Source of the DNA: Bacillota bacterium
GTDB lineage: Bacteria; Bacillota; Clostridia; Oscillospirales; Ethanoligenentaceae
Length of the DNA stretch: 64,000 bases
Reading direction: 5' to 3'
Assembly (NCBI GenBank): GCA_023391535.1
Contig: JAEWAU010000078.1
Location: 1 to 64,000 of the forward strand
Part shown: positions 23,968 to 31,682 of the stretch, piece after piece
Layout: each line of letters begins with the position of its first letter
Numbering within the stretch: position 1 is the stretch's first letter
The notes under the pieces: model-generated
Databases searched by the model: none
What the model was told of the DNA's origin: nothing
Seen by the model: the letters and a program-made list of their open reading frames with translations, nothing else
Position numbers and translations under genes: made by a program

Positions 23968-26358
23968 ATGCGATACGGCTTTTTTGACAATGCCGCGCGC
24001 GAATACGTCATCGACCATGTGGACCTGCCCGGCTCCTGGACCAATTACCTCGGCGTGGAGGATTTCTGCACCGTGCTCTCGCAGAACGCGGGCGGCTACA
24101 GCTTCTGCGGCTCTCCACAGCACCGGCGCATCACGCGGTTCCGCGCAAATTCCGTGCCGCTGGACCGCCCCGGCCACTATGTCTACCTGCGCGACAACGC
24201 CACCGGCGACGCATGGTCCGTCTCCTGGCAGCCCGTGGGGAAGCCGCTCGATCAGGCGCGCTACGAATGCCGGCACGGGCTCTCCTATTCCAGATTCGCC
24301 TGCTCCTATGCGGGCATCGACGCCACGCAGACCCTTTTCGTCCCGCTCGGGGAAAAAGCCGAGCTGTGGGACGTGCGCGTGCGCAACACCGGTGCCGAGC
24401 CGCGCGAGCTGAGCATTTTCGGCTATGTGGAATTCTCGTTCCACAACATCGAGATCGACAACCAGAACCTTCAGATGAGCCTTTACTGCGCCGGCTCGCG
24501 CTACCGGGACGGCGTGGTGGAATACAACGCCTTTTACGAGAACGTCTGTGATTATTTTACCGCAAATTTCGACGCGGACAGCTTCGACTGCCTGCGCGAC
24601 GTATTTTTAGGCCCCTACCGCACAGAAACGAACCCTCTCGCCGTAGAACGGGGCAGCTGTTCCGGCAGTTACGAAAAAGGCGGGAACCACTGCGGCGCTC
24701 TGCAAAAGGCTTTCACCCTCGCCCCGGGCGAGGAAAAGCGTTTTCTTTTCGTGCTCGGCGTGGGCGACGCTTCCGCGGCAGCGGAGGTGCGCCGCCGGTA
24801 TTCCCGGTTTGACGCGGTGGACGGCGCTTTTCGGAAACTCGCGGAATGGTGGGAGAAAAAGCTGGGCAGGCTCCAGGTGGATACGCCCAGCGAAGGCATG
24901 AATACCTCGCTCAACCTCTGGAACCTCTATCAGGCCGAAATCAACGTCATCCACTCCCGGTTCGCCTCGTTTATCGAAGTGGGCGGTCGCACGGGGCTCG
25001 GGTACCGCGACACCGCGCAGGACGCAATGTGCGTGCCGCATTCCAACCCCGGCAAAACGCGGGTGCGCCTCACGCAGCTCTTGAACGGCCTGACCTCGGC
25101 GGGCTATGGGCTGCACCTGTTCGAGCCGGAATGGTTCGAGCGGGAGGATGAGCCGGCCTATGTCTCCCCCACTGTCATCCCCACGAAGAAAGCCGACCGC
25201 ATCCACGGCCTGAAGGACGCCTGTTCCGACGACGCCCTCTGGCTGGTGCCCGCGCTGTGTGAATACATCAAGGAAACGGGCGACCTTGGCTTTGCCGAAG
25301 CGGTTGTCCCCTATGCTGACGGCGGAGAAGGCACCGTGTACGACCACATGCGGAATATTCTGAATTTTTCGGCGCAGCAGGTTGGGCAATCAGGTATTTG
25401 CAAGGGCCTGCGCGCCGATTGGAACGACTGCCTCAACCTGGGCGGCGGCGAAAGCGCGCTCACCTCGTTCCTGCACCACTGGGCGCTGGGTGAGTTCATT
25501 CTGCTGGCGCGCCGCCTCGGCCGCGCGGAGGATGCGGAGCGCTACGGGGCGATGCAGAAAAAGGTGGCCGAAGCCTGCGAAGCGCACCTTTGGGACGGCG
25601 GCTGGTACCTGCGCGGCATCACCAAGCACGGCGCCAAAATCGGCACGGCGGCGGATAAAGAGGGCCGCGTGCATCTCGAGTCCAACGCCTGGGCGGTGCT
25701 TTCCGGCGTAGCGCACGGCGAACGCGCCGAGCTTGCGCTGCAAAGCATCCATGAGTACCTCGCAACGCCCTACGGTATCCGGCTCAACGCGCCATCCTAT
25801 ACGAAGCCGGATGACGACATCGGCTTTATCACGCGCGTCTATCCGGGCATCAAGGAGAACGGGGCCATTTTCAGCCACTCCAATCCGTGGGTGTGGGCGG
25901 CCGAATGCACGCTGGGGCACGGCACCCGCGCCATGGAATACTACCAGTCCCTTCTGCCCTTCAACCAGAACGACCGCATCGAGGTGCGGCAGGCCGAGCC
26001 GTACAGCTACTGTCAGTTCGTCATGGGGCCGGACCACACCGCGTTCGGGCGCGCACGGCACCCGTGGCTCACGGGGAGCGCCGGCTGGGCTTACTTTGCC
26101 GCCACCCACTGCATGCTCGGCATCCGCCCCGAATACGATTCGCTCACTATTGACCCCTGCATTCCGGCCGCGTGGAAAGGCTTTTCGGCCACGCGCGTCT
26201 GGCGCGGCGCAACCTACCGCATCCGCGTGGAAAATCCGGACGGAGTCGAGAAGGGCGTGCGCTCGCTCACGCTCAACGGCGCGCCCGCAGAAACGATTGC
26301 GCCCATGCCCTCCGGCTCGGTGAACAATGTGGTGGTTATACTCGGCAGGCCGGAGTAA
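23968..26358 (+). CDS. GH94 phosphorylase, N,N'-diacetylchitobiose phosphorylase-like
   Basis: A 796-aa glycoside hydrolase family 94 enzyme. It opens MRYGFFDNAAREYVI with NYLGVEDFCTVLSQNAGGYSF, has GGRTGLGYRDTAQDAM near 345 (cellobiose phosphorylases have GFRDSNQD here) and the general-acid Asp in LRADWNDCLNLGGGES at about residue 484, then HPWLTGSAGWAYF near 695. These follow what I recall of Vibrio chitobiose phosphorylase (ChbP) far more closely than clostridial cellobiose phosphorylase. The expected reaction splits (GlcNAc)2 with phosphate into GlcNAc-1-phosphate and GlcNAc in the cytosol. AAGGA precedes the ATG. Specificity for another beta-1,4 disaccharide remains possible. Confidence 0.85.
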   Translation: MRYGFFDNAAREYVIDHVDLPGSWTNYLGVEDFCTVLSQNAGGYSFCGSPQHRRITRFRANSVPLDRPGHYVYLRDNATGDAWSVSWQPVGKPLDQARYECRHGLSYSRFACSYAGIDATQTLFVPLGEKAELWDVRVRNTGAEPRELSIFGYVEFSFHNIEIDNQNLQMSLYCAGSRYRDGVVEYNAFYENVCDYFTANFDADSFDCLRDVFLGPYRTETNPLAVERGSCSGSYEKGGNHCGALQKAFTLAPGEEKRFLFVLGVGDASAAAEVRRRYSRFDAVDGAFRKLAEWWEKKLGRLQVDTPSEGMNTSLNLWNLYQAEINVIHSRFASFIEVGGRTGLGYRDTAQDAMCVPHSNPGKTRVRLTQLLNGLTSAGYGLHLFEPEWFEREDEPAYVSPTVIPTKKADRIHGLKDACSDDALWLVPALCEYIKETGDLGFAEAVVPYADGGEGTVYDHMRNILNFSAQQVGQSGICKGLRADWNDCLNLGGGESALTSFLHHWALGEFILLARRLGRAEDAERYGAMQKKVAEACEAHLWDGGWYLRGITKHGAKIGTAADKEGRVHLESNAWAVLSGVAHGERAELALQSIHEYLATPYGIRLNAPSYTKPDDDIGFITRVYPGIKENGAIFSHSNPWVWAAECTLGHGTRAMEYYQSLLPFNQNDRIEVRQAEPYSYCQFVMGPDHTAFGRARHPWLTGSAGWAYFAATHCMLGIRPEYDSLTIDPCIPAAWKGFSATRVWRGATYRIRVENPDGVEKGVRSLTLNGAPAETIAPMPSGSVNNVVVILGRPE

Positions 26359-26435
26359 ATTTCCGCGGCAAAATAAAGATTTTTGCGGCCTGTTCCCTTT
26401 GATGGGAATAAACCGCGGGGAAAAGAGGAAATGTT

Positions 26436-27869
26436 ATGATCCATTTCGGTACCGGCGGCTGGAGGGCCATCATCGGGGACGACTTCATCCGTTCCAATAT
26501 CGAGCTGGTGTGCGCGGCCCTTGTGGCGAAAATGCGGCGCGAGGGCGTGGAACAGGAGGGTGTTGTAATCGGCTTTGACCGCCGCTTCCTTTCGGACGAC
26601 GCGGCCCGGTGGTGCGCCGGCACCTTTGCGGCATACGGCGTTCCCGTGAAAATCATCGAAAAGCCCGCCCCCACCCCGCTCATCATGTACGCCGTGCGCA
26701 CCGGCGGGGAACCGTACGGCCTCGCCGTTACGGCAAGCCATAACCCGGCCAGCTACAACGGCATCAAGGTATTCACACGCGGCGGGCGCGACGCCGCGCG
26801 CGAAGTCACCGACGAGCTGGAAAACGAGATCGCAGCGATTTCCGGCACGCCGCTGCGCGTCGAATATGACGAGGGCGTGGAAAAAGGGCTCATCCGCACC
26901 ATAGACCCCTTCAACAGCTACATCGACAGCATCCTTGCAATGATCGACGTGGAAAGCATCAAGGAACGGCACCTGAACGTGCTGCTCGACCCCATGCACG
27001 GCGTTTCGCGCACCTGCCTGCAAACGGTGCTGCTCACCTGCCGCTGTTCCATCGATGTCATCAACGACCGGCACGACACGCTGTTCGGCGGCCATCTTCC
27101 CTCTCCCTCCAGCGCCACGCTGCACAAGTTAGCCGATATGGTGGTGGAGCGCGGGTACGATATCGGCATCGCCACGGACGGCGACGCCGACCGTCTGGGC
27201 ATCATCGACGAAAAGGGCAATTTCATCCATCCGAACGATATTCTTGTGCTGCTCTATTATTACCTGCTTCAGTACAAAGGATGGAAGGGCCCGGTGGTGC
27301 GCAACATCGCCACCACGCACCTGCTCGACCGCATCGCCGAGGATTTCGGGCAGATCTGTTACGAGGTTCCGGTCGGGTTCAAATGGATCTCCGCCAAAAT
27401 GGACGAAACCGGCGCCGTAATCGGCGGCGAATCCTCGGGCGGGCTTACCGTGAAGGGCCATATCGACGGCAAGGACGGCATCTTCGCCGCTTCCATCTTG
27501 GTGGAAATGATCTGCCGTACCGGCAAGAGCCTGCACACGATGCTCGCGGATATCCGTTCGCGGTACGGCGACCCCAAAACCGTGGAGACGAATTTCCGTC
27601 TGAGCGCGGAGGAAAAGGATCGGCTCCAGACACGCCTGTTCCAAAACCGGGAGCTTCCGCCGTACGCGGATGAGATCGACCGCATATCGTACCTCGACGG
27701 GCTGAAGGTTTATTTCAAAAACGACGGCTGGATCATCTGCCGCTTTTCCGGCACCGAACCGCTGCTGCGCATCTATTCCGAAATGCCGGACGAAGCTTCC
27801 GCGCAGCGCGTCATCGGCGACACCACTTCTTTCCTTAGCATTCGGACGGATAAGGATTTTGTCGGCTGA
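26436..27869 (+). CDS. Phosphohexomutase (phosphoglucomutase/phosphomannomutase family)
   Basis: A 477-aa alpha-D-phosphohexomutase. All four active-site loops are visible: catalytic phosphoserine in TASHNPASYNG near residue 99, Mg-binding DGDADR near 248, the sugar-specificity loop GGESSGG near 330 and the phosphate-binding RFSGTEPLLRIY near 433. RBS GGGGAAAAGAGGAAA lies before the ATG, 77 nt after the phosphorylase stop. Placed there it most likely converts the sugar 1-phosphate made by phosphorolysis into the 6-phosphate (GlcNAc-1-P or Glc-1-P), feeding glycolysis. General PgcA-type activity would also fit. Confidence 0.88.
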   Translation: MIHFGTGGWRAIIGDDFIRSNIELVCAALVAKMRREGVEQEGVVIGFDRRFLSDDAARWCAGTFAAYGVPVKIIEKPAPTPLIMYAVRTGGEPYGLAVTASHNPASYNGIKVFTRGGRDAAREVTDELENEIAAISGTPLRVEYDEGVEKGLIRTIDPFNSYIDSILAMIDVESIKERHLNVLLDPMHGVSRTCLQTVLLTCRCSIDVINDRHDTLFGGHLPSPSSATLHKLADMVVERGYDIGIATDGDADRLGIIDEKGNFIHPNDILVLLYYYLLQYKGWKGPVVRNIATTHLLDRIAEDFGQICYEVPVGFKWISAKMDETGAVIGGESSGGLTVKGHIDGKDGIFAASILVEMICRTGKSLHTMLADIRSRYGDPKTVETNFRLSAEEKDRLQTRLFQNRELPPYADEIDRISYLDGLKVYFKNDGWIICRFSGTEPLLRIYSEMPDEASAQRVIGDTTSFLSIRTDKDFVG

Positions 27870-28125
27870 GCCTTACCGGGGCTCCGGCGCCGACCGCCGA
27901 GCAGGAGGCCGAACATGCCGTTTATGTGGGACGAGATCCGCTAGCAGCTGCCTGTGCTGTGCGGTTGCATCCGCAAAAACGGGTGCTCTGAACCGCCTGC
28001 CCGGAGCAACCGCGGCTTTACCCACGCCGCGGCGGCATAGATGCGCGCGGGCTCAATCCGGATTATCCGCGCCCGCTGCCCCACGCTGCGCAATAAGCAG
28101 TAATATAAAAATATAATAGCATTAC
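27870..28125 (+). other. Gap after the mutase with a 9-codon ORF
   Basis: This stretch holds no full gene. It contains a strong ribosome site (AGGAGG, 6 nt) before an ATG at 27915 that encodes only MPFMWDEIR and then TAG (27942-27944). Past the TAG the same frame stays open for about 31 codons. It may be the remnant of a lost gene. Confidence 0.4.
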
Positions 28126-28186
28126 ACGTAGAAAGGGTTGTTGCAAAACGCATTGTTATGCGTTTTGAAACAACCCCTTTCTGCGT
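28126..28186. terminator. Long bidirectional hairpin between convergent genes
   Basis: ACGTAGAAAGGG-TTGTTGCAAAACGCA pairs almost perfectly with TGCGTTTTGAAACAACCCCTTTCTGCGT around a 6-nt loop, a stem of about 26 bp. It lies between the plus-strand mutase and the minus-strand glycosyltransferase, so it can end both transcripts. Confidence 0.75.
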
Positions 28187-28210
28187 ATTTCCCAGGGAAA
28201 GCCCCGGTTC

Positions 28211-29152
28211 CTATTCCTTGTTCCGGTACTGATTTTTCATCTGGATGGAATTGAGATAAAGCTCATAATTTTGGCGGTTGGTCTTCACCATCGTATCCAG
28301 CAGGAAGCCGTCGAGCAAAAGCATGACGGCGATCACCTCAAAACCCAGAGCCAGCACGGCCGACGGCAGCTTCGTGATAAACCGCGCTTTCGCAAATTCC
28401 ACAAAAACCGGAACGCCCACGCACAGCCCCAGCAAAAACGAGAGCAGCGCCAGAATGGAGAAAAACGGCAGCGGGCGATAATCCTTGAACAGCGAAACGA
28501 TGGTACGGATTACGCGCGCCCCGTCGCGGTAGGTGTTCAGCTTGGATGTGCTGCCCTTGGGCCTGTCGCGGTAATCGATGGGAATTTCCTCGATTAAAAA
28601 GCGTTTGTCCAGCGCGTGGATGCTCATTTCCGTTTCAATTTCAAAGCCCGAACACAAGATCGGGAAGGTCTTGACAAAATAGCGGTTGAAGCCCCGAAAC
28701 CCCGTCATGATATCCTCGATATCGCTCGAAAACAGCTGATCGATGAGAAAATGAACCAGTCGGTTCCCCAGATTATGAAAAGCCCTCTTGTTTTCCTGCT
28801 CATAACTGCCGTTGGAAAGGCGGTCGCCGATGGTCATATCGGCCCGTCCGGCGATCAGAGGCTCCAAAAGCCTGTGCACGGCCTCAGCCGGGTACGTATC
28901 GTCGCCGTCCACCATGATGTAATAGTCCGCGTCGACATTCCGGAACATGCTGCGCACGACGTTTCCTTTTCCCTGCCGGTATTCGCGGATGACGGTCGCC
29001 CCGGCCCTGGCCGCGATTTCGGCCGTTTTGTCTTTTGAATTGTTATCGTACACATAAATTTTTGCTTCCGGCAGCTCCCGGAGGAAATCGCGCACGACCT
29101 TTTCCACCGTCAGCTCCTCGTTATAGCACGGAATCAGAACTGCAATATCCAT
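28211..29152 (-). CDS. Family 2 glycosyltransferase (polyprenyl-phosphate type)
   Basis: A 313-aa membrane-anchored GT2. The GT-A domain has VLIPCYNEELTVEKVV at residue 5, YDNNSKDKT near 35, the DxD-type VDGDDTYPAE at 81-90 and a GFRGFNRY segment near 155. Two C-terminal membrane helices (about 230-255 and 268-290) match GtrB/DPM1-like enzymes that load a sugar onto undecaprenyl phosphate at the inner face. The ATG at 29152 is where homology begins. It is 26 nt downstream of the large membrane protein gene. The pair may glycosylate wall polymers or surface proteins; the target is unknown. Confidence 0.87.
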   Translation of the reverse strand: MDIAVLIPCYNEELTVEKVVRDFLRELPEAKIYVYDNNSKDKTAEIAARAGATVIREYRQGKGNVVRSMFRNVDADYYIMVDGDDTYPAEAVHRLLEPLIAGRADMTIGDRLSNGSYEQENKRAFHNLGNRLVHFLIDQLFSSDIEDIMTGFRGFNRYFVKTFPILCSGFEIETEMSIHALDKRFLIEEIPIDYRDRPKGSTSKLNTYRDGARVIRTIVSLFKDYRPLPFFSILALLSFLLGLCVGVPVFVEFAKARFITKLPSAVLALGFEVIAVMLLLDGFLLDTMVKTNRQNYELYLNSIQMKNQYRNKE

Positions 29153-29178
29153 TTTTGTTTCCTGTCCTTTCGGCGGAG

Positions 29179-31221
29179 TCAAACCGGTATTCCGCTCTTT
29201 TTCTTCAGCGGCGGCCGCTTCGGCTCCTGAACACGGTAGAGGTAATACCCGTTTATTTTCTGCTGGGAGATCGGCATGAGCCGAACGCCGGCGCTCTCGA
29301 AGCCTGAAAGCATGCGGGGTGACACAACATACCGCACTCCGAGCTTAGGCAGCAGGCTGATATTCAGGCGCACAAGAATGCTATCCGAGCCGAGAAGCTT
29401 AACGGAGGTAGGCGTTTTACCGTTTTCCAGCAGCATGGCGATATGGGCATACCGGTTGTACTCCCTGCTGTACCGCCCCTTCGGGTCGATGATTTTCCAC
29501 TTGGCGGCAGCGGGGTAATAGTTGACACCCGAAAGCGAGCGCACCCCGTTTGCGTAAAGGAAAACGCCCATCGCGTCGCTGCCATCCGCCAGCCAATTGG
29601 CCTGCGGGGCACTTTTCGCTACCTGCTTTACTTCCGCGCCCAGCTGGGTTTTCGTCAGCGCGCCCGTGCCAACCGATACGGTATTCACCTTAAGCCCCGC
29701 CACGAGCGCCAGAGCGCACATCAGCACCGCAAACGACTTCCTGTGCCCCCGCGCCAACAGATAGTTGAGCAGCGCCAGAAAAGCGATAAGTGCAAGATAA
29801 TACCTCAAATGGACATAGGGCCGAATTCCCAGCTTTAAAACGGTATACAGGTAGCCAGCCGAAACAATGGCCGTCACTCCCACCGCGTAATAGCGCAATG
29901 CCCAAGGATGCTTTTCTTTTTCCTCGCGCGCCAGCTTCGAAAGTTCACCCAGCGCCCAGATGCTCAGATACACCGCCGAGATACCGTAACCGATGCTGAT
30001 ACGGTAGGTCACGTAAGAAAGCAATGTGATTTTTGCCAGAAACACCGGGATTTTCAGGTACATGTATGCCACGCAGAGCATGGAATAAACGCTCAGCGCG
30101 ATTCCCATGCCGATCCCCCGCGCGCGCCTTCGGATGAGCAGCGGCAGCATCAGGAGCACGGCGGGTAGAAAGTTGAAAAACGAACTCAGCTCGCAGTTAT
30201 TAGTGAGAGGAAGCGTGCTGTCCTTGTAAGGAAGGAATGGATTGGTAAGAAAACTAAAGAACAGGTAGGGACGTGCCGTTCCCCCGTTTTCTATACGGTG
30301 GCCCGGATAAACGGTGTCCATAATATCGTGGATGGCCCCGCGGGAAATCCATACCACATGCAGCAGCATCAGCCCGATGAACACGACGCTGCATATGCCG
30401 ATGATTATGTCCGCCCTGCGGTGTTTCAGGCCCCTGCGGTGTTCGAGGAAAAGAAAGATCATCAGGAGCAGCGTCAGATAAGCGAGCGGAATCTGGATGG
30501 CCGGGTAAAGCGTCAGCGCAAAACCAACGGCTGAAAGCGAAAACAGGGCCGCGAATCCGATCTGCAGGGGAACCCGGTCGGCATACCGGAGAAAATAGTA
30601 AAAGGTGACGATCATGGCTTCCATGCAGAGAACGATATCCCCCACATGCTGCATAAACCACCATTGAATTGCCGGCGAAAGCGTGATCCAAACGGCGCCG
30701 AGCACCGAAATGAGCTTGTTGCCGCGCGTCAGAATCATGCAGACCTCGAACGAAAGGAGCAGAAACAGCAAGACTTTGAGGTCCCAGTACCAAGCCAGGC
30801 CGTAATCGCTGTTAAACAGCAGAAATCCCCAGCTCAGCGGCTTTGCAAGCGCGGAAATATCCCATACCGGGGCATCGTAGCTCACCAGCATGTTCTGCCC
30901 GGGCTGAGCAATCAGATCGTTGTTCAGAGAATTGGACGGAGTGGAATTTTTCTGCGCGATATAATATGGAATCTGCACTTCCCATTCGTCGCTGCGTTCA
31001 AAACGGGGTCTCCCGGCCAACACCGTTTTTTGCTGCGTGGGTACAATATAATGCCAGCAGCCTATGGAACTGCCGTTGATTTTGAAGAGCACAAGAGCCG
31101 CGAAAACGATCAGAGCCAGCAAGTAACGGTATCGAATGATCTGGTTGCAAAACCATCGTATTCGGCTTGCCGCACCGGAAAAACCGACGTGCAAATTTGC
31201 CGGAATTTCGTCCTTCCCCAT
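29179..31221 (-). CDS. Large polytopic membrane protein (DUF7657-like, GT-C-like architecture)
   Basis: A 680-aa integral membrane protein with about 12 hydrophobic segments from residue 33 (YLLALIVFAALVLF) to about 510, then a soluble C-terminal domain of about 170 residues. An extracytoplasmic loop after helix 1 holds PRFERSDEWEVQIPYYIAQ, the sort of acidic loop found in GT-C glycosyltransferases that use polyprenyl-phosphate sugars. I recall similar proteins under the name DUF7657 next to GT2 genes. The role is inferred: it could transfer the lipid-linked sugar made by the adjacent GT2. RBS GAGGGGG before the ATG. Confidence 0.65.
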   Translation of the reverse strand: MGKDEIPANLHVGFSGAASRIRWFCNQIIRYRYLLALIVFAALVLFKINGSSIGCWHYIVPTQQKTVLAGRPRFERSDEWEVQIPYYIAQKNSTPSNSLNNDLIAQPGQNMLVSYDAPVWDISALAKPLSWGFLLFNSDYGLAWYWDLKVLLFLLLSFEVCMILTRGNKLISVLGAVWITLSPAIQWWFMQHVGDIVLCMEAMIVTFYYFLRYADRVPLQIGFAALFSLSAVGFALTLYPAIQIPLAYLTLLLMIFLFLEHRRGLKHRRADIIIGICSVVFIGLMLLHVVWISRGAIHDIMDTVYPGHRIENGGTARPYLFFSFLTNPFLPYKDSTLPLTNNCELSSFFNFLPAVLLMLPLLIRRRARGIGMGIALSVYSMLCVAYMYLKIPVFLAKITLLSYVTYRISIGYGISAVYLSIWALGELSKLAREEKEKHPWALRYYAVGVTAIVSAGYLYTVLKLGIRPYVHLRYYLALIAFLALLNYLLARGHRKSFAVLMCALALVAGLKVNTVSVGTGALTKTQLGAEVKQVAKSAPQANWLADGSDAMGVFLYANGVRSLSGVNYYPAAAKWKIIDPKGRYSREYNRYAHIAMLLENGKTPTSVKLLGSDSILVRLNISLLPKLGVRYVVSPRMLSGFESAGVRLMPISQQKINGYYLYRVQEPKRPPLKKKSGIPV

Positions 31222-31682
31222 ATTATTCCCCCTCTGCTCTTACCGCAAATACAATGCATTTACGTTAAAACCACCTTGCACATGCAAAAACACGAATACG
31301 TTCCCGTATTTCGTGCAGGATGCGTAAAATCGTAGTCTATAATTTTTAATTATATCAGAAAAAAGGTGGTCGCACGGCTGTAAAGCCGCTTTGGTTCCGG
31401 TCTGACATCATTCTGCTTTCTGTTTCATACAATTTTGCCACAATTTATACGAATTACTTACATTACACATCCAAATCCGGCACGCAGCCCTTTCAAAATA
31501 TAATCATTGCGCTTTAGGGCACAAAAATTGCCCGGCCGTAATCGGCCGGGCAAGAAGGGGCGAAAAAGCTCGGAGATGACAAAAAAGCATAGTAGCCGCT
31601 GCAAATATAGCGAATACAATACAAGACAGGGGTGAAATGGCTTAAACAGATCGTTCACTTCATGGTCTGTGATTCACCCGGT
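31222..31682. other. Intergenic region between the membrane-protein and DUF5057 genes
   Basis: There is no gene here. It holds the terminator at 31529-31550, a short inverted repeat GAATACG/CGTATTTC at 31296-31315 upstream of the membrane-protein gene, and AT-rich sequence at 31330-31365. I could not pick a convincing promoter for the minus-strand gene at 31221, although one is needed because the pilus operon terminates before it. Confidence 0.5.
31529..31550 (-). terminator. Rho-independent terminator of the pilus operon
   Basis: GCCCGGCCG and CGGCCGGGC form a 9-bp GC stem with a 4-nt loop, followed on minus by AATTTTTGTG. It lies about 130 nt past the stop of the last pilus-operon gene. 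Confidence 0.85.

Noticed and set aside
23968..26358. Cellobiose phosphorylase call
   Set aside because: The motif GYRDTAQD and overall similarity fit chitobiose phosphorylase better than the cellobiose enzyme's GFRDSNQD; family-level uncertainty is kept in the entry.
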